Below, one piece after another: positions 1 to 4,888 of a stretch of DNA of 7,559 nucleotides. Position 1 is the stretch's first letter; every line of letters starts with the position of its first letter. A program made the translations under genes and the position numbers. The notes under the pieces are model-generated. The model did not search any database. It saw only the letters and a list, made by a program, of their open reading frames with translations, and had not been told where the DNA came from. The stretch comes from an uncultured Porphyromonadaceae bacterium (GTDB lineage: Bacteria; Bacteroidota; Bacteroidia; Bacteroidales; Muribaculaceae). The stretch spans positions 1 to 7,559 of the forward strand of contig CAJMDR010000089.1 of NCBI GenBank assembly GCA_905212215.1. Reading direction: 5' to 3'.

Positions 1-598
1 CCATAGACGTGTTTCATGCAGTTGCCCAATGTATGGCTTATGTCAAGATGATGGTCAATGCCGGCATCCTTAAAGCCGCCTACAAGATTGTGCGCACCGT
101 CGGATATTCCGTATTCAGGAAAACTTCCGGTTTTTTCAGCAGCTTTTTCATTAGCCTCTTTGACATCATCCCGCTTGAAGCATTCTCCAACGTGCATTCC
201 CAATACGATGACATCATCATGATTCAGTGGTTTGCCTGTATGTTCGGCAGGAACACCCAGCACTACAAGAAGTTTCTCCTTGTTGATCATGATGCTTTCA
301 TCGATTATGTGGGCATACTTACCGCCTTGGGGAGCATCCTCATCGTAGACGGAGAGTCCGAGCTTGCGAACCCAGTTGGCCACGGAGTTGTAGCACGGAA
401 TCTTCCCAAAGGAATCTCCGAGGACCTCCTCAAATATCCCGATTATGGATATTACAGTTCGCAGTCCGCATCCGGTCCGCACATAGATCAGCACGCAAAG
501 CATTATCAACTGAATAGAGAATCTATGTCCGGGAACAGGCTCGAAAGTAACTTGCGTTGTTCTTCGGTCACGGTTATTGTCGGCACGTCTTTTTTTTT
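1..598 (-). CDS. IS transposase catalytic ORF, -1 frame, 3' end beyond window
   Basis: Read in the -1 frame relative to the coiled-coil ORF, the minus strand is open from about 629 to the window edge. After the A run it gives KKRRADNNRDRRTTQVTFEP, then a hydrophobic stretch (GHRFSIQLIMLCVLIYVRTG) that looks genuinely coding. An IIDES motif follows within a beta-strand-like context (probable first catalytic Asp), then LLVVLGVP, and further on SDGAHNLVGGFKDAG and DISHTLGN (probable second Asp). This order fits an RNase H-fold DDE transposase; the last acidic residue would be outside the window. The only in-frame ATG near the start is at 503-501, too late to keep the N-terminus, so fusion to the upstream ORF by -1 frameshifting or transcript slippage is the better model. 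A frameshift mutation in a dead copy is the alternative. Confidence 0.65.
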
Positions 599-733
599 GA
601 GTTCTTTCTTCAAGTCTAAGATTTTGGCTTTATCGGCTTCCTTCTGCGCCTTGAGCTTTGAGTTCTCTTTACGAAGACGTTTCAGTTCCTCTTCCGGGGT
701 TTCTTTGGGAGTGTTTGAATCTGATTTTTTCAT
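506..733 (-). CDS. IS transposase upstream ORF, coiled-coil (orfA-like)
   Basis: This 75-residue ORF begins MKKSDSNTPKETPEEELKRL and is almost entirely charged. Residues 14-48 show the spacing of leucine/isoleucine positions expected of a coiled coil, which in IS proteins often serves multimerisation. Codons 46-48 are three AAA lysines lying in a run of nine A. After this run the zero frame continues for 27 residues and stops at TGA (508-506). The -1 frame carries the recognisable transposase body instead. The zero-frame product is therefore probably either a short regulatory protein or merely the N-terminus of a frameshifted transposase. No promoter was identified upstream. Confidence 0.6.
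   Translation of the reverse strand: MKKSDSNTPKETPEEELKRLRKENSKLKAQKEADKAKILDLKKELKKKDVPTITVTEEQRKLLSSLFPDIDSLFS
590..598 (-). promoter_or_regulatory. A9 slippery run for -1 frameshift in the transposase
   Basis: On the minus strand nine consecutive A residues encode Lys46-48 of the coiled-coil ORF. A one-base backward slip here (A AAA AAA pattern) joins it in frame to the catalytic ORF. Homopolymer A runs are known sites of -1 ribosomal frameshifting and of transcript slippage in IS elements. No obvious downstream stem-loop was seen, which mildly favours slippage over pseudoknot-stimulated frameshifting. Confidence 0.55.
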
Positions 734-861
734 TGCTTTTTAGTTGATTATTAGACTATAAAATTACTAAAAATCAATGAATTATCCAAATTTTCAATGT
801 ACTCTTTTGCGCTAAAGATCAATATTTTTAAGCACGTGTTTTTATTAATTTTTCAGGTGTT

Positions 862-1155
862 TTGAATGACGTTTTTTTTGAACATCAAACTGAACACCCT
901 AATAATAAAGTATGGTGGACAAGTATATTTTCTCCTGATGACGAGCCGGAAATTTCCTATTGGGTGATTGCCCTTGACGTTAGAGGGATTGTTGTTTTGC
1001 CTATTGAACTTATCGCCAGGTTCTGCATGGATAACAATGTCCCGAAACTATCATCCGGAAAATGGAGTATTCATCTGAAGATGGATGAACAGAAGATTTT
1101 AATGTATTATACAGATTCTCAGATAGACGTTTCACAATTTTTCATACCTGCATAA
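862..1155 (+). CDS. Hypothetical protein, possibly 5'-truncated
   Basis: This is a 97-codon ORF from a TTG start (LNDVFFEHQTEH...) to TAA. The frame is open back to a TAA at 829-831 with no ATG, so the true start is uncertain. The product is rich in aromatic residues (KVWWTSIF, EISYWVIALD) and ends QIDVSQFFIPA. There is no signal peptide or transmembrane segment, and I do not recognise the family. Because it lies just beyond the 5' side of an IS and lacks a good start, it may be the C-terminal remnant of a longer protein cut by the insertion. Alternatively it is a small intact gene with a TTG start. It ends 73 bp before the toxin-antitoxin operon. Confidence 0.5.
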   Translation: MNDVFFEHQTEHPNNKVWWTSIFSPDDEPEISYWVIALDVRGIVVLPIELIARFCMDNNVPKLSSGKWSIHLKMDEQKILMYYTDSQIDVSQFFIPA

Positions 1156-1200
1156 GACGATTAAGTTACTCTTAAAACCCGATATATGAAATAATTGTTG

Positions 1201-1208
1201 TAACTTTG
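1201..1208 (+). promoter_or_regulatory. Bacteroidetes -7 box for the zeta toxin operon
   Basis: TAACTTTG matches the Bacteroidetes TAnnTTTG -7 consensus and lies 20 bp before the antitoxin ATG. That would give a short leader of roughly a dozen bases. No convincing -33 TTG at the usual spacing was found. Confidence 0.5.
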
Positions 1209-1228
1209 TAGACTAACAGTACGGAATT

Positions 1229-1438
1229 ATGTCAGAACAGGAAATGAACTCATATCGCTTCACTTCGGGACAAGAACCGAGTGATGAGATGCTGGCACAG
1301 CTTATGAAGGAGGTTGCTCATGACGCAAAGGAACGCCAGGAGCAAGCAACCGCTGCTTATTTCTCTGAAATGCGTAAAAATGCCGAAGCAAAAAAAGCTA
1401 AATGGGCAGATCGCATAAACAGTGTGATAAATGGTTAA
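1229..1438 (+). CDS. Putative antitoxin of zeta-like toxin
   Basis: This 69-residue, highly charged, probably all-helical protein starts MSEQEMNSYRFTSGQEPSDE and ends with a lysine/alanine-rich helix (NAEAKKAKWADRINSVING). It has no recognisable DNA-binding fold. Its stop overlaps the start of the downstream P-loop kinase by 8 bp, implying translational coupling. Position, size and charge are those of an antitoxin directly upstream of a zeta-type toxin, and this is the basis for the call. The sequence does not resemble the classical epsilon antitoxin. The start is supported by the TAACTTTG box 20 bp upstream. Confidence 0.65.
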   Translation: MSEQEMNSYRFTSGQEPSDEMLAQLMKEVAHDAKERQEQATAAYFSEMRKNAEAKKAKWADRINSVING

Positions 1439-2036
1439 AGCTGGAAGAAAGCCGGAACTCATTGTTATAGCCGGACCAAACGGGTCTGGCAAAACCTCTG
1501 TTACCCAGAAATTCCTTCATCACGAGTGGGCTGATGGAACAGTATATATCAATCCCGACCAGATTGCTAATGACAAATTCGGGGATTGGAACTCCAGGGA
1601 GGCTGTACTTCAGGCAGCCAACTATTGCGCTGAATGGCGTGAGCAATGTCTCCGCGATAAAGTGAGTTTCGTGTTTGAGACAGTCTTCTCCGCAGAAGAC
1701 AAGATTGACTTCCTTGTCCGTGCCAAGGAAGCCGGATTCTTTATCAGAGTATTCTTTATATCTACAAGTCATCCGTCCATCAACGCCTCGCGTATAGCAA
1801 AGAGAGTCATGGAAGGAGGACATGACGTGCCCATTAAGAAGATTATATCACGATATACGAAGTCAATAGAGAACTGTGAGATTATATCCCGCATGGTTGA
1901 CCGTCTGTACGTCTATGACAACTCGGTTAATGACCGGGATGCACAGATTCAGTTCAGGCTGACAAACGGGAAACTTGAAAAGATGTATGTCGATGAACTT
2001 CCGGCATGGGCCCAAAATATCATACCTGATCAATAA
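1431..2036 (+). CDS. Zeta-like toxin, P-loop kinase
   Basis: This 201-residue protein has a Walker A motif GPNGSGKT at residues 15-22, following a hydrophobic beta strand (LIVIAG). NPD at 41-43 and FVFETVFS around residues 80-87 resemble the substrate-binding positions of zeta toxins. RIAKRVMEGGHDVP at 121-134 is a typical lid arginine region, and VYDNS at 161-165 closes the core. Zeta toxins of type II toxin-antitoxin systems phosphorylate the 3'-hydroxyl of UDP-N-acetylglucosamine and poison cell-wall synthesis; this protein resembles the short chromosomal group (COG4185-like), where substrates are less well established. It overlaps the upstream antitoxin by 8 bp and its TAA shares one base with the ATG of the next gene. 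All key motifs are present, so it is likely active. Confidence 0.88.
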   Translation: MVKAGRKPELIVIAGPNGSGKTSVTQKFLHHEWADGTVYINPDQIANDKFGDWNSREAVLQAANYCAEWREQCLRDKVSFVFETVFSAEDKIDFLVRAKEAGFFIRVFFISTSHPSINASRIAKRVMEGGHDVPIKKIISRYTKSIENCEIISRMVDRLYVYDNSVNDRDAQIQFRLTNGKLEKMYVDELPAWAQNIIPDQ

Positions 2037-2359
2037 TGAAAATCACCAACATATCAGACGAACAGATTCACGCTCTTGAACAGGCAATTCGTTCTGCCGT
2101 TCAGGAGCGTATTGATACCGACCCGGATGTAGCCGACTGCTACCTTCGTATAAATCCGGACAACTGGCTTGTACAAGTGATGTATATCGAGGAAAGCAAT
2201 CTGACCGCGCCCAATCGTGACGTCGCATTGCTCAATCTCATGTACGACCTCAAGGATTCCTACGGAGGTAATGAAATCTGGATGCACAATGATGAAGCCA
2301 TCCATGACCTCGCTGCATCCTATAAGGAAATGATAGAAATCGATTTTTGCATGAATTAA
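2036..2359 (+). CDS. Third gene of the zeta operon, unknown function
   Basis: This 107-residue acidic protein is translationally coupled to the toxin (TAATG, one shared base). It begins MKITNISDEQIHALEQAIRS, continues with a beta-rich centre (CYLRINPDNWLVQVMYIEE) and ends in a helical segment (DEAIHDLAASYKEMIEIDF). There is no signal peptide, membrane segment or known catalytic motif. Tight coupling suggests a role with the toxin-antitoxin pair, such as a second neutralising partner or regulator, but that is inference from position only. I do not recognise the family. Confidence 0.75.
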   Translation: MKITNISDEQIHALEQAIRSAVQERIDTDPDVADCYLRINPDNWLVQVMYIEESNLTAPNRDVALLNLMYDLKDSYGGNEIWMHNDEAIHDLAASYKEMIEIDFCMN

Positions 2360-2390
2360 ATATCTGTAATGATTTAGGATGGAGATATTT
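2358..2390 (+). repeat. AT-rich inverted repeat after the zeta operon
   Basis: AAATATCT (2358-2365) and AGATATTT (2383-2390) are exact inverted repeats around a 17-base loop, starting within the stop codon of the third zeta-operon gene. The stem is weak and not followed by a clean T tract, so it is only a possible terminator or mRNA 3' end structure. It might instead be an operator for the next gene. Confidence 0.3.
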
Positions 2391-2436
2391 GATTATAATA
2401 GTAGTTCATTGTAATTAGGAATAGATATACCTGAAT

Positions 2437-2553
2437 ATGTCTGAAATGGAATCTACTGAGTGCTGCTGTCCTGAATGTCAAAAGGGAAAGAAACGCTATG
2501 TTCAGATTCTTGATATTGACAGATATATAAACGCATTAAACGATTGGGACTAA
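2437..2553 (+). CDS. 38-aa cysteine-rich small protein
   Basis: This short ORF runs from ATG to TAA. It begins MSEMESTE, carries a CCCPEC cluster at residues 9-14 followed by basic residues (QKGKKR), and ends in an amphipathic segment (VQILDIDRYINALNDWD). The CxxC within the cluster (Cys11-Pro-Glu-Cys14) resembles one half of a zinc ribbon, but a second pair is missing, so metal binding would need a partner or dimer. It ends 16 bp upstream of the metallophosphoesterase, probably in the same transcript. It could be a spurious ORF, but the well-spaced start, codon usage and gene spacing argue for a real gene. Function unknown. Confidence 0.5.
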   Translation: MSEMESTECCCPECQKGKKRYVQILDIDRYINALNDWD

Positions 2554-2569
2554 GTCCGATAATTGACTC

Positions 2570-3397
2570 ATGATGACTGATGTGCCTATGGCAGAAGAAA
2601 TTATAGTAATACCTGACGTGCATGGCCGTGGTTTTTGGAAGGAAGCCGTGGCTAAATATCCAAATGCTGATACGATTTTTCTTGGGGACTACTTGGATCC
2701 TTATCCAGATGAAGATATAGATGAAGATATAGATGACGAAGATGCTTTCAATATTTTTCTCGAAATTGTTGAATTTGCACGGAATCATTCTAACGTAACT
2801 CTTCTCTTTGGCAATCATGATTTACAATACTGGTTCCTTTATGACTGGGGTCACAGAATGAAGGATTGGGAGGATGACATTTTCGAGGTATTCCGAAACA
2901 ACATGGATCTATTCCATATGTTTGCGGTAAGGTACATAAATGGAAAGAGATGGCTATTTTCACATGCTCCTTTGTTTGAGGAATGGATTGACTATACAAA
3001 ACTTCCTCATGGCTTAGATCAAATAAATGATAAAGTTTGGGAAATGCTTAAAGAGTATAATCGTAACTCCACTGAGTCATGGCAAACTAATAGAGCCGCA
3101 CATGACAGGGTCTGGAAGACATTAGGCCGAGCATCCAAACTACGCGGAGGCATTGATGATTGTGGTTCTCCTGTATGGGCTGATGTACGAGAAATTGCTC
3201 ATGGCTGCAATTTATATAAGGATGCTGATTACTATGTATTCGGGCACACGCAAATGAACAAGCCATTAATAACCGACAAATTTGCGTGTCTTGACACCCA
3301 TCAGGCGTATATTATAAACGCATTGGGCGAAATCAAGGCGATAACATCGAAAACGACGCCTGAACTTCCAAACAAAGATAACCTTTATCATTCTTAG
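2570..3397 (+). CDS. Calcineurin-like metallophosphoesterase (PPP-type fold)
   Basis: This 275-residue protein carries the ordered metal-binding motifs of the calcineurin-like family: DVHGR (16-20), GDYLDPY (39-45), GNHD (81-84), SHAP (131-134) and GHT (225-227). Together these bind two divalent metals and hydrolyse phosphomono- or diesters. DVHGR/GDYLDPY/GNHD is closest to the PPP phosphatase branch, where the second motif is usually GDxxDRG; having P-Y instead of R-G suggests a substrate other than the standard phosphoprotein. There is no signal peptide, so it is probably cytoplasmic. ATG codons at 2570, 2573 and 2588 are all possible starts; the third begins just before the first beta strand. 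An in-frame acidic repeat follows the second motif. The substrate cannot be told from the sequence. Confidence 0.85.
   Translation: MMTDVPMAEEIIVIPDVHGRGFWKEAVAKYPNADTIFLGDYLDPYPDEDIDEDIDDEDAFNIFLEIVEFARNHSNVTLLFGNHDLQYWFLYDWGHRMKDWEDDIFEVFRNNMDLFHMFAVRYINGKRWLFSHAPLFEEWIDYTKLPHGLDQINDKVWEMLKEYNRNSTESWQTNRAAHDRVWKTLGRASKLRGGIDDCGSPVWADVREIAHGCNLYKDADYYVFGHTQMNKPLITDKFACLDTHQAYIINALGEIKAITSKTTPELPNKDNLYHS
2708..2731 (+). repeat. 12-bp tandem repeat encoding acidic DEDI units
   Basis: Two exact copies of GATGAAGATATA, followed by a diverged third unit (GATGACGAAGAT), encode DEDI-DEDI-DDED at about residues 47-58 of the phosphoesterase. The repeat is a whole number of codons, so slippage would change loop length without breaking the frame. 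Confidence 0.8.
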
Positions 3398-3400
3398 ATA

Positions 3401-3416
3401 AGCCGCAGGCTCTTTT
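3401..3416 (+). terminator. Weak hairpin after the phosphoesterase gene
   Basis: AGCC-GCA-GGCT forms a 4-bp GC-rich stem directly after the TAG stop and is followed by CTTTT. The stem is short, so this is at best a weak intrinsic terminator. Confidence 0.25.
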
Positions 3417-3484
3417 GGATTCCTTGTCCTCATCCATCTTTGTCCAAGTTTGGGCCTGATGATTATTATTTAAGATTGTCATAT

Positions 3485-3492
3485 TACTTTTG
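3485..3492 (+). promoter_or_regulatory. Bacteroidetes -7 box for the EF-hand gene
   Basis: TACTTTTG fits the TAnnTTTG consensus and lies 26 bp before the ATG at 3519, in a 121-bp gap. No -33 element was found at normal spacing. Confidence 0.45.
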
Positions 3493-3518
3493 CATTTCAG
3501 AAATTTAATATAAACGAA

Positions 3519-3842
3519 ATGAAGAAAGTAATTATGCTTTTTGCCATTGTGTTTAGCTTCACAGTGGCCAGCGCTCAGATTATTACTGAGCAAGATTTTG
3601 CAGCTATCGACATGTCGCAATTCGATACCAACGGGGATGGCAAAATCAAAGATGATGAAGCAGCCCTCGCCATCAAGGACTTTTATGGCCTCGACAAGAA
3701 CAATTCAATCACTCGCGTAACAGTAATTGACAGTATTCCCAAAACAAAGGATCAGATTTATGTAGCTGTCAACGATTGGTTCGTCAGGTCTTTTAATGAC
3801 GGCAAGTCTGTAATCCAGCTTAACGACAAGATGGGTGCCTAA
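3519..3842 (+). CDS. Exported EF-hand protein, truncated DUF4468-like
   Basis: This 107-residue protein has a clear signal peptide (MKKVIMLFAIVFSFTVASAQ, likely cleaved after Ala19) and would be exported to the periplasm. Residues 36-47 (DTNGDGKIKDDE) form a canonical calcium-binding EF-hand loop with Asp36, Asn38, Asp40 and Glu47 in the liganding positions. From about residue 76, TKDQIYVAVNDWFVRSFNDG then KSVIQLNDK resembles the start of DUF4468 proteins of Bacteroidetes, which are usually much longer. Here the protein ends three residues later at TAA (KMGA). Loss of most of the domain points to a premature stop or deletion. Downstream sequence in the +1 frame still looks coding. It may be a short secreted protein in its own right, but a decayed gene is at least as likely. 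Confidence 0.7.
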   Translation: MKKVIMLFAIVFSFTVASAQIITEQDFAAIDMSQFDTNGDGKIKDDEAALAIKDFYGLDKNNSITRVTVIDSIPKTKDQIYVAVNDWFVRSFNDGKSVIQLNDKMGA

Positions 3843-3903
3843 ACTCTATACTTCGTTTGAGACCGGAAATGGAGTTGTCAATTCGACAAACTGGGTTCCT
3901 AAA
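3826..3903 (+). repeat. Imperfect direct repeat, 60-bp offset
   Basis: GACAAGATGGGTGCCTAAA from position 3825/3826 recurs at about 3885/3886 as GACAAACTGGGTTCCTAAA, with three mismatches. The best-conserved part is TGGGT[G/T]CCTAAA at 3832-3843 and 3892-3903. The offset is exactly 20 codons, and in the +1 frame both copies read WVPK. The repeat straddles the premature stop of the EF-hand gene and could mark where a deletion or slippage occurred. Confidence 0.5.
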
Positions 3904-3927
3904 TACTTTATCGTTAAAGAGAAGTAG
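3832..3927 (+). pseudogene. Possible out-of-frame remnant of the DUF4468-like gene
   Basis: Starting just before the TAA of the upstream gene, the +1 frame reads WVPKLYTSFETGNGVVNSTN, then WVPKYFIVKEK and a TAG (3925-3927). This has the composition of real protein rather than random frame. It has no start codon of its own and the +1 frame is closed by a TAA about 20 bp further upstream, so it would be reached only by a frameshift. I interpret it as the C-terminal remnant of a gene that lost an internal segment. Confidence 0.35.
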
Positions 3928-3932
3928 TTAGG

Positions 3933-4493
3933 TCATGAATTTTCTGGGAAGGAGATGAAGAAGTCTCGTACTTCGCCGTTAGTGTGGTAGGCTCCGGAAT
4001 AATCCCCACGAATTACCTTGGAGGCTTCTAACCGCTCACCCTTTTTTATCTTACTTATCATTGCGATGTCTTCTTTTTTGAGACTGGCATTAATTGACTT
4101 TATGACTTTAAGGGCGAGTTTTTCATTGAAGATGACAGCCTCAAATACTACTGTGCGGTTAAGATATGATACCTCAATGGTAGTGCCTACCGGTAACTCC
4201 TGAATCCACACGGCATCATCCTCTTCATCCCATGCACTATCGAGATTTACTGTGGCCCAATATCTGTCCCATGAAGTGAAGCCTAAGAACTTGGCAAGAA
4301 TGTTAAGCGTACTCTTGTTCGTGGCTCTGTCATCCGAGATATATCCGATAAGTCGCTTTAAGGTGGTTACACCAAGTCTGTTTGAAGTCTTAGCTGAAAT
4401 CATATCAGCCAATGCTTCAAAATCGGAAGCCTTGTCGAATGATAATCCGGTTATTTCCTTGATATGATCAATGGTGACAGCTGGTAGAAACAT
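3933..4493 (-). CDS. Bacteroidetes-type HTH regulator
   Basis: The 186-residue protein has an N-terminal helical region (residues 14-75: ITGLSFDKASDFEALADMIS, then LGVTTLKRLIGYI and STLNILAKFLGFTSW). I recall this arrangement from a family of DNA-binding regulators in Bacteroidetes. TTLKRLIGYI is the likely recognition segment and GFTSW the conserved end. The C-terminal part (LPVGTTIEVSYLNRTVVFEA..., then KKGERLEASKVIRGDYSGAYHTNGEV) resembles the small beta domain usually attached to these regulators, though it is diverged. It is transcribed divergently from the XRE-hsdM-hsdS operon across 146 bp, with its own -7 box 20 bp upstream of the ATG. This makes it a candidate regulator of itself and of the restriction operon. 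The ligand, if any, is unknown. Confidence 0.7.
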   Translation of the reverse strand: MFLPAVTIDHIKEITGLSFDKASDFEALADMISAKTSNRLGVTTLKRLIGYISDDRATNKSTLNILAKFLGFTSWDRYWATVNLDSAWDEEDDAVWIQELPVGTTIEVSYLNRTVVFEAVIFNEKLALKVIKSINASLKKEDIAMISKIKKGERLEASKVIRGDYSGAYHTNGEVRDFFISFPENS

Positions 4494-4512
4494 AGAAAAA
4501 CAAGTTTATTTG

Positions 4513-4520
4513 CAAAGTTA
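4513..4520 (-). promoter_or_regulatory. Bacteroidetes -7 box for the minus-strand regulator
   Basis: CAAAGTTA on the plus strand is TAACTTTG on the minus strand, matching TAnnTTTG, and lies 20 bp before the regulator's ATG. The box and distance are the same as at the zeta operon. Confidence 0.5.
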
Positions 4521-4564
4521 GTAATTATTTTCCATATAAATTATGTCGTTTGCGAAATAAGTAG

Positions 4565-4572
4565 TAAATTTG
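4565..4572 (+). promoter_or_regulatory. Bacteroidetes -7 box for the restriction-modification operon
   Basis: TAAATTTG matches TAnnTTTG. Transcription would start about 60 bp before the XRE start codon, leaving a leader that contains a short hairpin. TTTGCG occurs at 4549-4554 and again, overlapping this box, at 4569-4574 (20-bp spacing). The nearest TTG upstream is too close for a standard -33 element. Confidence 0.45.
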
Positions 4573-4591
4573 CGTCAAATTCAATTTTAAG

Positions 4592-4611
4592 CACCAATCG
4601 ACGGGTTGGTG
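4592..4611 (+). promoter_or_regulatory. Leader hairpin upstream of the XRE gene
   Basis: CACCAATC-GACG-GGTTGGTG folds into an 8-bp stem (one G-U pair) with a four-base loop in the predicted 5' leader. As DNA it is a near-palindrome and could be an operator for the XRE protein instead. There is no T tract, so it is not an intrinsic terminator. Confidence 0.35.
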
Positions 4612-4639
4612 TGACTCAGTTAACTAACTTAAAAACGAC

Positions 4640-4882
4640 ATGGACAATGATTTGAATCGGCTAAAGGTTATTCTTGCCGAGAAGAAACGCACTAATAAGT
4701 GGCTTGCAGAACAATTGGGACGCGATCCTGCCACTGTGTCTAAATGGTGTACCAATACCGCACAGCCGGGATTGGAGACTCTTCGCGAAATCGCTAATCT
4801 TCTGGAGATAGACATTCGTGACCTTATCAATCCTACAATGGTCACCGAACCCGAAGTTATGTATGTCAAAATAAAGAAATAA
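4640..4882 (+). CDS. XRE-family HTH regulator of the RM operon
   Basis: This 80-residue protein is essentially one Cro/C1-type helix-turn-helix domain. WLAEQLGRDPATVSKWCTN (residues 21-39) spans the two HTH helices, and LETLREIANLLEIDIRDLIN (45-64) completes the five-helix fold. The last 16 residues form a short tail. It ends 6 bp before hsdM, so the two are almost certainly co-transcribed. Small XRE proteins immediately upstream of restriction-modification genes often act as controller proteins or repressors that time restriction against methylation; that role here is inference. The near-palindrome at 4592-4611 is a candidate binding site. Confidence 0.88.
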   Translation: MDNDLNRLKVILAEKKRTNKWLAEQLGRDPATVSKWCTNTAQPGLETLREIANLLEIDIRDLINPTMVTEPEVMYVKIKK

Positions 4883-4888
4883 AGCGAT

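Larger units (their letters stand above)
1..733 (-). mobile_element. Insertion sequence, partial (left part cut by window edge)
   Basis: The minus strand carries two overlapping frames that together read as an IS transposase: a lysine/glutamate-rich coiled-coil leader, then a DDE-type catalytic region running off the window. The element's own ends could not be located. Its 5' terminus should lie between 733 and about 860, in AT-rich DNA, but the other terminus is outside the window so no inverted-repeat pair or target duplication can be compared. The IS family is not recognised with certainty. Confidence 0.72.
4515..4630. repeat. Widely spaced inverted repeat across the divergent control region
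   Basis: AAGTTAGT (4515-4522) and ACTAACTT (4623-4630) are exact inverted copies. The left copy overlaps the minus-strand -7 box and the right copy ends just before the XRE gene's ATG. They could be half-sites for one regulator acting on both genes, but 8-bp AT-rich matches can arise by chance. Confidence 0.3.

Noticed and set aside
9..743. Long 244-codon plus-strand ORF over the transposase
   Set aside because: It is the antisense of the transposase; the minus strand gives DDE-like motifs, whereas this frame yields low-complexity Ser/Phe-rich sequence with no family likeness.
1398..1823. 141-codon minus-strand ORF opposite the zeta toxin
   Set aside because: It is antisense to a gene with clear Walker A and zeta motifs and has no promoter or recognisable domain.
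2453..2818. 121-codon minus-strand ORF opposite the small protein and phosphatase
   Set aside because: It overlaps the conserved phosphatase motifs on the other strand and its sequence is aromatic-rich shadow translation.
1431..3397. Functional kinase/phosphatase pair formed by the zeta toxin and the phosphoesterase
   Set aside because: The two are separated by another gene, a 77-bp gap and a small ORF, and nothing in the sequence links their substrates.
3905..3918. CTTTA-TCGT-TAAAG hairpin between the convergent genes
   Set aside because: A five-pair AT-rich stem with no T tract is too weak to call a terminator.
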